From Thuidium tamariscinum (lineage: Eukaryota > Streptophyta > Bryopsida > Hypnales > Thuidiaceae), in NCBI GenBank assembly GCA_947034885.2, contig OX344758.2, positions 8,930,501 through 8,994,500 on the forward strand: a stretch of 64,000 nucleotides of DNA, read 5' to 3'. The stretch's first letter is position 1. Each line of letters begins with the position of its first letter. The notes under the pieces were generated by a model. It was given only the letters and a program-made list of their open reading frames with translations, did no database searches and was not told where the DNA came from. Of the stretch, positions 49,291 through 62,100 are shown piece after piece. The position numbers and the translations under genes were made by a program.

Positions 49291-49593
49291 ACCTTACTAT
49301 TGTCTGTGGATCTTTGCAGCAGAAACAACAACTAGGTACATTATGAAAGCGTGCTCAGTTAGGCGGGTAATTAATTCTGACATCCATATTCTGAACAATG
49401 AACAAAGGGGCTTTAAGGCACTATTTCATCCAATTAACTTCTCGTTTATCAAATGTAACACTTTGAATCTACAAAAGATAACCTTCCTTAATGATCAAAT
49501 TCATTAAATTCTAGTAAATGATATATCTGTACAATGCTGTAAGCAAAAATGACCAAAAATTCAAAAAAGGATTGAGACGCTTCAGGGTTAAGC

Positions 49594-49779
49594 TACTAGA
49601 CTAATTAAGCTAGCTACTGGACTGTTCAGTCCTGTTGGTGCGAAAGACATCAGCCTAGCTGGCCATGAAGAAAGCGCGGCCATGCCTGTTGCCAATTCGG
49701 TGGAAGAGCGAGCTGGGGTCGACAAAGAGAAGGGGCTGAGGAAGGGCTTGCTGGGCTGCTTTGCAATTGCGGAATGATG
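49594..49779 (+). pseudogene. Possible exon remnant of an unrecognised gene
   Basis: An open frame of about 60 codons contains GAKDISLAGHEESAAMPVAN and KGLRKGLLGCFAIAE, then stops. Composition looks protein-like and is more GC-rich than the flanks. There is no start codon at its head and no recognised family. It lies at the edge of a GC-richer island (about 49.6-52.2 kb) that holds no complete gene. Confidence 0.2.
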
Positions 49780-52207
49780 GAAGATGATTCGCAATCTGAG
49801 CAACAACTAAAGCAAGTTACCGTCGAACTTCGTGAACTTGAACAACGGTTTGCAAGTTGAGCACACGGGCACTGGCTCATCATGATCTGGGTGGATTGGC
49901 CCCCTCGCTAGGTCTTACCATGTTTTACCAGAGGTGCAATCAAAACAAAAAGCCCCCTAGTTTGGTCCGTGATCACCCCTACTTTCCTCACACCCCATCT
50001 TATTTGCGGTCTCTGATCGCAAATATGAATTCAAAATTTGCAAAAAAAAATTTGTGTGAAAAATAAAAAATTACAGCGTTTTACCCAAGTGGCCGAGCGA
50101 GGGGGTCAGCTCTCCCTGCCCCTCATCATGGACAGTCTGATCGATCAAAGCTCTGTGGGTAAAAGCTTAAGTTACTCGATTGCATTCGCGCCAGGGTCCG
50201 CCAAATCTGAACTGGAACCCAACTTTTCAGCAGACAACCGCGAAGCATTCGGTTCAGGCTGGCATGGGGCTCTGAAAGTCAATGAGGTCCGGAAACAGGG
50301 GTTTGCTTAAATCAGCCAGGGCTGGTGGTAGTATCTGTCTGTCAGTGGACACAATTTTCAACGCACGTGATGGGTTTCCCGGGGACTCACTTGCAACTGG
50401 TTCATTGTCAACGGACTAAAGTAAGTTAAGTTCGATCCTATTCGGAGGTTCTGACCTCTCAGTTCAGTGTTCCGCGGTGTATTCGTCCCCAGCTTTAATC
50501 CGTAGAGGACGGACGGGACGGACTGGTGAGCATGGAGATCATTCATTTTGATGCCGTGGGAATCATCGGTTTACAAAAATGCAATGATGACAGCTCGCAG
50601 ATATTTCTGAATGGCAAGCTCTTTACAGAAGTTGATGTGATTGATTCGGGAGGGAAATTAGTTGGTTCTACCCTAAACTATAAGAACTGCATCATATAAT
50701 TGCCAAAAAATTTAAAAATTGCTTACCCATCGACATTCAGTCTTGAAAATCTCTGCAGTCGAGCAGCTAATTGTTGTAATTTTTTTTTGTTACCCCATCT
50801 CCATTTCCTAGCCATTTGCCAAGTCAAGATCATATGGTTACAAGTTTCCGTTCAAGTTTTTTTAATCAATCTCAGACTTAGAGCTTGAATGTGTACTAAA
50901 AAATTTCGAAATGATTTCCTGAAAACAGAGAAGACCATATGGTTACAATTTCTGTTCAATTTTTTTTTTTAATCAATTGATACCAGACTTACAGTTTGTG
51001 TTCTAAGAGATCTTAAATGATTTCTTGAATCAAGAGATGAAGGCTTGGACATCTAGGGTTTAAACTTGCTCCTGATTGCCATGTTTAATTGTCCACTTGG
51101 GACAAGGCAGTTGGGACAATTGAAGACCGAGTAATTTTTTAGAAAAATCAGTGGTACCCGCCGTACGTACTGTAGGCGGGACTGGCTCTGAGGCAGTGAC
51201 GGAGAATTACTGTAGTTCCTGGCCGGGCACAGGAGATGAGGGAACATTTGGTGAATTTTTTTCGCAGTTCCTGACGCCCGGGGGACTGAGTGGCTTCAGT
51301 TCTCCGCCTTCGATCTCTGTCTCAATGCCCGCCATACTGTGAGGATAAACATCCATCCGTCGACGGAATCGATCGAAGTCATCGAACCGATTCATTCCAC
51401 TTTCCAAGAATGGCAGAGTGATGGGTATTGGAAGAGAGCAGGGCGCGCTCCCAGTTGCCACTTGCCTGACAGCATTCGGGAACCAGGATTACAGTAATAA
51501 TTTACATGAAATTGCACTTTGAAAGCACTTTGAGGAACCCAGATTAGTAAAATGAACTGAAAGCCGGCATTGAATCGAAGTTGAAATAAGACAAACGGGA
51601 TTCGCAAAGCTGACTCCGTCCGTCCAGTTCAGTTGGGGCTCAGCTGCCGGCACCTAAAAAGAGTCCTAGGCATTCATGAGCGCTGGAAAATGAATAGCAT
51701 GTGGAAGTGTGGAACATCCGTGATCCGTCGCCCCGCCTGGCTGTGGAATGTCTACAGTAGATCGATCGCTCGGAATCACGGTATATGGTTCAGTTTAGTC
51801 AGTTCCAGCGATGGACTTTGCAACTGGGGTCAATCCGAAATTCCGAATACGATAATTATAAGATTACTGTACTACCGATTGTACCGAATTCTCAGCTCAG
51901 GAACTGTTGTTGGCCGGTGAGTGTGTCTATTCCTGCAACTAACCGAGTGAAAGAATCCCGAAGCCCAATCGCAGCTGTTGACACAAGATTGACAAACAGT
52001 GCCTGGTGCCAGTTTAACCCCTGCGCGCCTCAGGGGACAGAATGTGGCCGCTCCAAATTTTTATTTGCAGCAAAAAGATTCTGGATTGCAACTGTACAGT
52101 ACTGCCTTCAGAAAAGGACAGAGGGTAAAGGTATACCGTACGCGGAGGTCAGTTTTGTAAGTAATTCAGGAAATTTGGAAGATGTCCAAATTTTTAAAAT
52201 TATTAAT
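49780..52207. other. GC-richer island without a recognisable gene
   Basis: Base composition resembles the gene islands, but frames are short on both strands. A minus frame at 51461-51207 (containing ITLPFLESGMNRFDDFDRF) looks protein-like but matches no family I know. About 49985-50135 is repeated, with many C-to-T and G-to-A differences, at about 53745-53880. Probably gene or element debris. Confidence 0.35.
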
Positions 52208-52959
52208 GGGTAATTGCGAGGAACAATTGTTCTATTTTCCTGTTTTCCATCACACCTTGCATGCTGATCTATTTTTTGGCCATAACTTTTGCGTTTTGGC
52301 TCCAAATGACTAAAGATTTGTAGAGAAGGTACTTAAGGCTATCATACATGTTACATAATTTTTTCATGATTTTCAAATATAGTATACTATCCAAAAATAG
52401 ACCCCAATTGAATGTCACAATTGCCAATTTAGAGGTTTCTAGTACTATTTAGGATCCATAGAAAAAATTTTGAAGTGACATTTGGATGAGGTTGTCTTCT
52501 AGTAGACTTGTAGCTAATGGCTAAAGGAATTTTTTTTTAAATAATTAATCTTGTGTGGTGTCGAAGTCTAGAAAGGGAGCTTCTTTCTACTTGTATTTTA
52601 AGACATATAAAATGTTATTTTAGTGGGTTTTTTTGGTAAATGACCATCTCTGTAGAGTTGTTACAAATGGCTAGTTTTTGTTTCTTGTATTCACTTATTT
52701 TTACTTTTCATAACTAATTTAAACATCAAAATACCTATTTACTTGAAGTTTGGCACTTTTTAAGTTCTCCTACTAAAAGAAATTTTTCTATACATGCATT
52801 TCCTTCCTTGGGTACCTTCATCTTAAAGGTCTATACAAAAGTCAAATTTTTATATTTTTTTGAAATTAGTATTCTAATTTTAAAGTACTCCCGAAAAAGT
52901 CATGAGTATTGTTGCAAAATGCAACAAATAGTACACTCACGAATTTCTTGCAATCACCC
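52208..52959 (-). mobile_element. GGGT-ended TIR element, subtype 1, copy 3 (inverted)
   Basis: The ends GGGTAATTGCGAGGAACAA and TTTCTTGCAATCACCC are diverged inverted repeats. Read in reverse complement it is colinear with the copies at 40.1 and 47.2 kb (TTTCGGGAGTACTTTAAAAT, CCTTTAAGATGAAGGTACCC, AGTAGGAGAAC). Its other half matches the reverse complement of the 56.6 kb copy. 752 bp. Confidence 0.8.
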
Positions 52960-54313
52960 TATTTCAAAAAAATTGAAAAAATTATTCTTGAGAAAATATA
53001 GAAAAAAGTACACATTTATTCATGAATAAAAAGAATCAATCCAAAATTAAGATTGTCCCCATAAAGTGCCGGAAACAAAAAAATTCCAATCTACCTATCA
53101 AATCATTGAACTAAGAAAAGTAAACTATTTCAACATGACTTGTCAAAACAGACCTATACCTATAGTAGATGGAAGTTATGGCTAAGGCAAATGGAAATTA
53201 TAGCTAAGGTAGAAGGGTTTGGGTGAACTAACCCCCTCTCTCCGCCACACCAAGACATAAGGTAGCAACATCCACAACCGTCAAAATAAGGAATTTCAAC
53301 ATAGTTAGAGGCAGTTTTTCCTAAGAAATATTTTTTTTGTATTAGCAATTGAAAATCATGAATTTTCAAAAAAACAAAGAATTTTTGGATAAAGTATCAA
53401 ATTTCTATGAATTTTTGAAATAGAACTATGTAGGGCACCCTAAACTACACTCTAGTAAAGTTGCCTTGATTCTCATACCAAAATCTAAAAAAATCAGACC
53501 CCACCAACTACAATCAAGCATTGGCATGGTTTCAAGGCACATCTGACAACATTTTAAGATAACTCTACTATTAGTAATTGGGTGCACTAACGGTTATGGA
53601 TGTTGCTACCTTATCAAGAAACCAAAAGTGCATGTAATTGCACTGCAAAGGGGCCGAAAATGAATTCTTAATAGCATGTTGTAGGGCTAAAATTTTTCCT
53701 AATGAGTCCCTATTTTGTGCTTGATTCATTTACCTTGAACATTCCTAGATAATTTGAGGCCTCTAATTGCAAATATGAAATTAGAATTTGCAAAATTTAT
53801 CATGAGTGGAAAATAAAAAATTTCAACATTTTCCTAAGTGGTAGCGAGAGCCAATCACCCCGCCTCATAGAAGCACCCAAATGGAACATTGGTTGTTCAT
53901 GGACATCTAGAAAAGAACCTAAATCCTATTGCCAATGACCCCAAAGAAGGCATGTTGGGTTCTAAAGTAAACAAGTGAGGTTCCAAGAAGTTGTCACTCT
54001 TCCAAAAAGTAGCCAATCATCCATATAGGATCCAAGGTTAGAGTGTGTCGTTTTTGAGTGTTTATGTGCCTACTTTGGTCTTTGTATGGTGTCCATAGTA
54101 GGTACATCTACACAATTGTTTAAAAAAAATCATATTATATAGTCATATAAGCTCGAAAAAATATGAAACTAATTTTCTTAGTCTCGTAAACATGTTTTCC
54201 TAACAAATACACATCATTTTTCTCTCTATCCACCTTCAAGATCAAGAGATTTAGGGTTAGTGTTCCATTAAGGTACTTCTACCTTACACATCATAGTGAA
54301 GGACCAGTATTGT
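52960..54313. other. AT-rich spacer
   Basis: Holds the second copy of the 49.99 kb repeat at about 53745-53880. No gene recognised. Confidence 0.4.
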
Positions 54314-54550
54314 GGGTGATTGCAAGGAACACTTGTTCTATTTGGATGTCCCCTAGGCCTTGGATAGATGGGTTTTTTGCTCATAACTTTTGCATAGTAT
54401 CTTCATTTTTATAGAATTTGAAATGAAGGTACACATAGTAGTTGTAAACACTTTGTAATTTTTAAAATTCCTAAAAATTATTTTGCTATTTTTAAACTTC
54501 TCTTGATTGGATGTCTATTTTGGTTATTTTGAGGGGTTTTGATACTACTA
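54314..54550 (+). mobile_element. GGGT-ended TIR element, subtype 2, truncated left half
   Basis: Starts GGGTGATTGCAAGGAACAC and matches the first 200 or so bases of the 36.6 kb element (TTGCTCATAACTTTTGCATA, GTACACATAGTAGTTGTAAA), then stops exactly where the next element begins. Confidence 0.75.
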
Positions 54551-55291
54551 GGTGATTGCAAAAAATACTTCACTTTTTTGGCTCAAATCATAGTTTTTGG
54601 CCATAAAATTGGCAATACTACACAATACTACTAGTATTCTTTATTGTGAATGCCCTTGCAAATATGAACCATTGATTCGAAGTGCCCGTAGATCTGAATT
54701 GTCAATTTAGTACTATGTAGTACTTTGTAGTTCTATTGACTACTACAAAGTACTATGAAAGCCATTGGGAGCAAATAGCAAAAGAGGTGTGTGTGGACTT
54801 TTTCATTTATGAAATCCAAAAAAAATTCTATAAAAAAATCCATTTTGCTAAAGAAGGTAGCGCTTGCATTGTACCAAAAATTCTTGTAGGAAATTTTTCC
54901 CTCTTCATAGCCTTTGCGCAAAGGAAGGTCACTTTAATCCCATATGTGCAACAAATAAGTTGCTATGTTCATAAAAACTCATTTTGAGTCTTTGTAGTGT
55001 TGGTGGACCTCCAACATGTCCAACTAATGGCTTCAAATTCTCATTTTTGGGTCAAAAACAGAAGTTAAATCCCCCCTAAAATGGCCAAGGCAGACCATTG
55101 ATTGAGTGAGATTTAAAATAGTAAACTAATTTCAAAAATTTCAAAAAAATTGACCAATGTTTGCAACTATTGTGTGTACTTCTATTCCAAATTCTATGCC
55201 AAACAATCAAACTATGCAAAAATTATGAATAAAAAACCACTTGTCTAAAGACAAGAGGACAAAAAAAATACTAGTGTTTCGTGCAATCACC
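54551..55291 (-). mobile_element. GGGT-ended TIR element, subtype 2, copy 2 (inverted)
   Basis: The ends are GGTGATTGCAAAAAATAC and GTGTTTCGTGCAATCACC. 741 bp; colinear with the 36.6 kb copy in opposite orientation, so translated frames inside the two copies look alike without being genes. It abuts the truncated copy head to tail. Confidence 0.8.
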
Positions 55292-55769
55292 CATCTCCAA
55301 CCCAAAGTTGCAAATTTGAAGGTGAAAATTGGGATACAAAGGCTTCTACTACTATTACACAAGCTTATAAAGAGATTTTCTAAAAATAATAAAATATCCA
55401 CCTCCCACATATGCACGATGTGTACTACTAAGGTACATTAGTAGAGAATCTTAAATATTTTTATTGAAGATGAAAATGGTCAAGAAGAAGCACCTTCAAG
55501 TTTTTAAACACAAAATTTCTTTTGTTTATTTTTTTGAATTTCTTCACTATTTTTTGAAAATCAAATTCCAAAGTATCTATTTTCTTGCATTTTTCATCCA
55601 GCTCTTTGAAATAACATAACTTTTAGAGATAAATTTTTCTAGGTTAGAATTTTTCCTCATGTACTATTTAGAGTGTTCTAGAAATTATCCATATTTTATT
55701 TCATTGAAAAAAATTAATTCCCAAAGTCACAATACAATAGTACTTGGACCATTTTGAGACAAAAACATT

Positions 55770-55796
55770 AAGTGTTTCTTGCAACAACCCTTGTAC
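55770..55796. mobile_element. Solitary right end of a GGGT-ended TIR element
   Basis: TTAAGTGTTTCTTGCAACAA followed by CCCTT matches the family end. No matching left end was found within a kilobase, so this is a decayed or truncated copy. Confidence 0.5.
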
Positions 55797-56648
55797 GTAG
55801 ACTAAAATGCACTTTTTGAGGAGTAGGGCATTCAATGTATTACTAGGTACACTAGGAGCAACCAATTTTGGGTCCGTTGGCACGTTAGGTCATTGCTACT
55901 GAGGGGGGCTAAGCCTCCCACTATGCCATTTTAGCGCCCAAGTTGAAGCATGCGAAAGCAAAGGGTAATCTTGTGCATGAGTGTGATTGGGAGAGTGTCG
56001 TGTTCAATTTTGCATCTCAATAGGTTATAGAGGTATGAGTCCAAGTGTGGCAAGAGCAAAATGTGCTTCATTGTGTAGAAGAGAGGGGAGTTTTAAGGAT
56101 TCTAGGACTTAAGTGCAACTGCCATTGCTAATTCAATGGAGCTCAAGTATGAGAGATTGCATTCATTATATCACAATGTGCATCAATGCGAGGAGTGTAG
56201 AAGAGGATTAGTAAAATTCGAAGGGGTCAAAAGATAGTAGGCTCAAATGACATTGAGGGGCTTCTGACCCCTCTATAGTTGTTCCTACATGAATGGAGAA
56301 TTGAGCCTGGTGAATTGGCAAAGATCAAAGCAATGGTGACAGCTTGGACAATAGAATGCCGCAATGCCACACTAGAACAAGTAGCAAGGGTGCAAGCTTA
56401 CTTGTATTCCTCCTCAAACTTGCATCGTGGCACTATAGACCCACTCATCGAAACCATGATTGTTGGCGCTACTTATTTCAAAAGCACTACTTCATATCGC
56501 AAACCGTATACGAGTAGATTTCGAAAGAGCATCTAAATGAACTACCAACACTTGTGAGCAAGTTTATTCAAACTATTGTAAGCCCCCATTTTGTCACCTA
56601 GGACTCACTGTTCTTTTTTTTCAATTTTTTTCAAAATATAGTATAAAA
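55797..56648. other. Spacer with a possible coding remnant
   Basis: An open frame at 56279-56536 (+) contains EWRIEPGELAKIKAMVTAWT and RVQAYLYSSSNLHRG. It looks protein-like but has no ATG at its start and no family I recognise. Probably a fragment of an old element or gene. Confidence 0.3.
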
Positions 56649-57295
56649 GGTGATTGCAAAAAACACATGTACTATTTGTTGTGTTTTCATGATTTTGGGG
56701 GGAGTAAATTAAAATTAGAAAACTACTATTTTTTAAATTTGAAAAATATGAAAAACATATACACCTTTAAAACAGAGGAATCTAAAAAAGGAATTGCATA
56801 GGAAAATTCTCTAAGTAGGAGAACTAGAAAAGTGTCAAGTCTCAGGAAAATATATACTTTGATGTTTTAATTAGGGAATAATAGGAAAATACAGTAAATT
56901 CAAAAAACCAAAACTGGCCATTTGTAACAACTTTATGGAGATGGTCATTCTAAACTTCCACACTACATAAAAATAACTTTTTTTTTTAATTCCTTCTCTA
57001 GAGAACTATAAGTCTACCTAAAAGACCATTTCAACCAAATTTTAGCACAAAATTCTTTTTTTTGGCTACTAAATAATACTAAAAACTTGCAAAACCAACT
57101 AATGTGACATTCAATTAAGGTCTATTTTTGGATCATAAACTATTTTTGAAAATTATGAAAAAATTTGGGAAAGTCATGAATAGCTTTACTACAAATCTTG
57201 GGTTGATTAGAGCCAAAACACAAAAGTTATAGCAAAAGAACTTATTAGTATGCAACGTATGGCACAAATAATACAAGTGTTTCTTACAATCATCC
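56649..57295 (+). mobile_element. GGGT-ended TIR element, subtype 1, copy 4
   Basis: The ends GGTGATTGCAAAAAACAC and GTGTTTCTTACAATCATCC are diverged inverted repeats. 647 bp. The right half matches the reverse complement of the left half of the 52.2 kb copy. TAAAA lies directly on both sides. Confidence 0.78.
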
Positions 57296-58439
57296 TAAAA
57301 TATAATATAAAAATTAAAAATTCCAAAAAATAGTGTAAAATCAAAATAATCATGTTATATGCCAATATAATATTTGATTATATTTTGAGTGTTTTTATCC
57401 AATTAGATTGAAATCCACCAAAACCCTAAATAATACTCAGCTTTGATAAAGTTATCCAAAATAGCCCCACTTATCGTATATGTGATGAAGTTGGCTAAAA
57501 TAAGTCCAAGACAACTTGGTGAAAACCCTAGAATCTAATATTGTAGATAGGTTTCAAGTTCCCCAATCGATTTCTACTTTTTACAAAAAATCCAAATATT
57601 AATATGCAGATTTGAAAACATCACCACAAATTGATGAAGGGAATCTACTGTCGAAAGACGGTGCATTAAGGTAGAAATCACATAAGAAACTTAATAGCTA
57701 AGTTCCTTTGTCAAGATTCCTCTCTGCGTGAAAGATTTTTTAGAACCCAATAACTAAAGGATGGCATAGGATTTTACTCTCTTTTGACAATCGTGTAGAG
57801 TTTAGATATGGACTTACATATCTTTTGTGTGATTCTATGGGATGTCCCACAAAAAGTTTTAAAATTTTTAGATACTCAAAAGATGCCTCTTTAAACAACC
57901 AATCACTTTAACCCCCAATAGAAAATTCTTAGAAATCACTCAAATTATGGTAAAATCTCACTAAAAATTAGGGTAGCTTCTTTAATATTAATAAAAGACT
58001 TCAACAAGTTTTAGGACATTTTAATCTTCAATAATGGTATCAAAAACAAATATGCCAAGCGAAAGAATGTAATACCTTGGAATCCCAATGTACCAATTCT
58101 AGACAATGAACAAAGAAGTTCTAGAGGCATTTTTAACCACTTCATCTAATTCAACTTAAAGAAAGTACAATGGATTAAGAAAAGATTTAATCATTATGAA
58201 ATAAAAGTCATCGGAAGCTAAAGTTGCCCTCTTTTCTTCTACAATGCACTAGATATCTATACAACAAGTTTAACAATCTATATACCAACTAAATAAATTA
58301 GTAGTGCATACAACATCTACTCTTTGTGAACAATTTGTACTCTTACAATGAAGGCAACATCCTTACAATAAAGTAGGAGGTTCATAAAGAGACCAAGCTT
58401 AATAGCTATCCCTAACACAAAGATACAATTGAATTTATC
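57296..58439. other. AT-rich spacer
   Basis: No gene or intact element recognised. Confidence 0.4.
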
Positions 58440-58662
58440 AATGTACTAGCAATGAACATATCAAAGGTTGGACACTTCTAATGACCTAATTGTGTGATTC
58501 TAATTTCAAAATTCATAACTAATTTCACACTTGGCAAAAAAAAAAGGTGAAACAACTTGAATTAAATGCCAATTCCATTTGTCTTTCAAAGAAAATTTAC
58601 CAGAAAATATTTCAAGAAGTGAAACCCACAAAATTGTAAATCAGCTCTTAAATGGGCGCTCT
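58440..58662. repeat. Dispersed repeat R2, copy 3, with empty insertion sites
   Basis: Runs without interruption through the two sites filled at 39.7 and 40.1 kb. It joins the TBL-B duplication unit at about 58663. Confidence 0.65.
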
Positions 58663-59169
58663 GAGGACCTCCTACCGCTTACTGACCAACAAGCAACCCA
58701 AATTTGTTGCTTGCAATGATGCTTGAGCCAATAATCTCTCACAGTTGGAACTGTCCTTGTAATCAATTAGCCATCACTTACATGTTCAAATCTCATGTGA
58801 ACAGCAGTTGATGACGGATGATGGTAACAACCATCGTTTTATGTAACTGAATCCTCAACTTTATACAATTGGATACTAATCACGGCCGTGGGTTATGTTG
58901 AGCCTTCTTACTCACACCCACAATGAATTCGAATCTAAGTTACATCATCAAATCAATCTACTTAACTAGTCCTCACCTCATAAATAAATCAGTTGTTCAA
59001 TGAAACAACTTCTCTCGGTTATGTACTCCTACTTCAGAAACAATGGCAAATGAATTTATAATTATGTACTCCTACTGAAGAAAGAATTAACAAGGGCAAT
59101 TAATTCAGTCCTTACAATACCTAAGAAGCAGCGGCCGTTGCAACAAGATGCACTCTGTCCAAATTGAAT
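58663..59169. other. 3' flank of TBL-B, part of the segmental duplication
   Basis: Similar to 40857-41394. Includes the probable 3' UTR; no separate gene. Confidence 0.6.
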
Positions 59170-62100
59170 TCACTGCTTGCTGTAGTGACGCTGGAGCATG
59201 GCGAACAAGTACTCGTTCCATGTGTCCACAGGACCCGGCATGCACCAGTGCAGGCAGTCTTGGGGAGGGGGCTTGCCGTCTTTGCCACGAGTCACCTGCA
59301 AATGGGTTTCAAAAACAGCTACATTTAACAAACCTTCGGACACCAAATTAAAGATTGTAGCAACAAAAAACGTGAATGTATATTTGAGTGTTTAAATTTG
59401 AGTTCTCAGTGTTCATATATGACATGTATCAATGATTCAACAAGAAAGGAAGCTAAACTCCCCTCAAACTAATTGAAAGACCAGAGGCAGCAGAATCTGC
59501 TCCTGTGAGATGCTGAAAATTCAACAAATGGGGATCCAAAGAAGATCCAGTGTTGTGCCATGGAGGAGCAATCCATGCTTGATAGATATTCCAGTATTCA
59601 CACTTTCGAAAGAGTGTTCAAACATCAGTTGCAATTGCAATGGTTTCCTTTATCAATGATTTCCTCCATGTAAGTGAATGAAATACTTTTCTCTGCATTA
59701 ACCCTAAAGACACTCGCAACATTCTTGAGTAGAGAGGCTGTTGGGGTCCTTCAATACTGTTTGAAACTATAACGCAAAACAATTCGTATTACAGTGACCC
59801 ACAATTTATGAACAAGTTTGCATTCAAGATTTTCTCCAGTGAAAGGAGCCTTGATTCATGGGAAGCAACGGGTCCCTTCCCTTTAAGCTCAAGGTTGTTA
59901 CAGCCTTCCATTGCCGAAGAACTTAATGCATTTACAAACTTGGGTTATGTCTAAGAACCACTCACTTGCTTGTTGGGGTCGTTGTTGCGGTATGGCCCCG
60001 GGTGACCATCCGCCCGATACCGAAACGGTTTCATGATGTCCATCACACGCAGTCTCTCCTCACTAGCATTGGCAGCCTTCACTGCGGCCATTTGGTGACC
60101 GTGGACTGCCTCCATATAACTGTTTCGCGGTAGCTCGTCGTCTGTTAGCGGCTTCATCTTGCCTGTGCACGAGCCGCCGGTGTTCCACGCCCCGCCTTCA
60201 TAGTGATCAGGCGAATACGTTCGAAAAATCGTCAACCCCCTGCACATGAATCAAAACAAAAACAAAATTTTCAGTAAAATTAAATTGCTCCAAGAACTTC
60301 TCAGCATCACAAAGAAAGTAAAATCTTCCCCATAATCTCAATGCAGGCAAGTATCACTAGCTGTTCTGACAAGTTGGGTTTGGCAAAGAAGAGCCAAGTT
60401 AGGATTGATACTCCTTGAATTCTAAATACGTGACTTCACTATATGCAGAATAGCATCAGGCAAAGAAAGTAAAACCCTCCCCATGTTTTGTGACAAGAAG
60501 AGTAGACTTTACAACCAAACGATTAAAAATTTCTGTGTAAGATGAGTGAAATCATGGAAAAGGCTTCCTTACGCTGCATTTCAAATGGAAAACCGGAGAG
60601 CGAGAGGGCGCCTAAAGAGAGGGTTTCGATTATTTAATAGTAAACAAATAACCCTAAACTTAAGTGTTCAAGATGTGGCACAGACCTTAGTTCTATATAA
60701 ACAGACTCTCCAGTTACGAAACCAGACCCCAAAAGAGAGCCGCAGTTTTCGTTGTTATGACCATGACGGTGGTGGTGGGTGGTAGTGAATATGATGTTCA
60801 AAGCAAGTTGCGAAAATTAGAGGAGAGTAATTGAAGCTTAAACCCTAAACTCACTTGTACCCCGGATACGTCACAATGGCCTTCACGGCCATTTCCATGG
60901 CCACCCCATACGCAGATAACGTATCATACTGCCTCTTCAAAGTTTTATTCAACCACTGCTGCCCTCCCACAACTCTAGTCCCGTTCACAACATACGCCCC
61001 GGGCTTGTTCCCCCACCAGTGCCCGCTGGCCACCACCAGCACGTCGAAGCTGGGCAGCGAGTCCGCGATGGTGGCGTCCAGCACATCCAGGTGCAGCTTG
61101 TTCAGACCCTCCGGGGCGGAGGGTACGGCGTCCGTGGTCACGTTCACCAGCCAGGAGGACCAGATGCGCACCAAACGGAAGTTGTAAGCCTTGAAGTCCC
61201 AGCGAAGAAGCTTCTTGTTGCCACGCGCCACCGGGGTTGTCACCTAGATGGCCCATTCACAGAAAGTTCGACTGGATCAGTGCTGGTGTGACGAACTGAT
61301 GAGAGGGTCGATTGAAAGGCTGGACATATCAGGGCTTGCATACGTAATCCACAGCCATGGAAAAATTCGAAAACGTCCATCTGTGGCATTTTGAAGAGTT
61401 TTCTAGGTAATGGCCAGTGATGATAGAATAGGATACACTAAGAAACACTTGGTATGGAATTTGGGCATCCAGAATGTGCATCTATGGAATTATTGAAGAG
61501 TTTCATACTCAATGTCTAGTGATGATAGAAAAGGATGCAGTACTAGGTTTGTAATTTGAACACAAAAGGACATTCCAAACTGAATTTCTCCTGTGAGCGA
61601 CAGTATGAGAGTGCCGATCGAACGATCGAACGAGATCTGTTAAGCCTTGTCCGCGCCATTTCAAGTAAGTAGTGTCAATTAGGTGATGGAAGTGGTATCT
61701 ATTCACTAACGTCTGCGTTGCGCACACAATTTTGTGTCAGTTCGCAAAATTGATGCTAACTCTTGCGAACGACCTCACCGTGATTCACTTAAAAATTTGT
61801 TTGAATTAGTTAAACATCTGATATTCGGAACAGGAAAACTAATAAAATGATTTGGAGTGCTGGATTTGCAAGAAGCAGAATTTTGCTGCCTTGAAAACCT
61901 AACTCTTCATTAATTACCTTGCAACTAGTGGACGAGCTAACTTCCCAATGGAGGACAAGTGAAGTAACTGTGAACGCCTAGTATGATCAATGGGTTGAAA
62001 TGATAATCAGAATGCCAAACTTCCTCTTAGCATTTCAAAACAGAAAGCAACCAGGAAGCCAAACTTTCAGTTGGTTACCTTGCAAGTGCAGACACACAAT

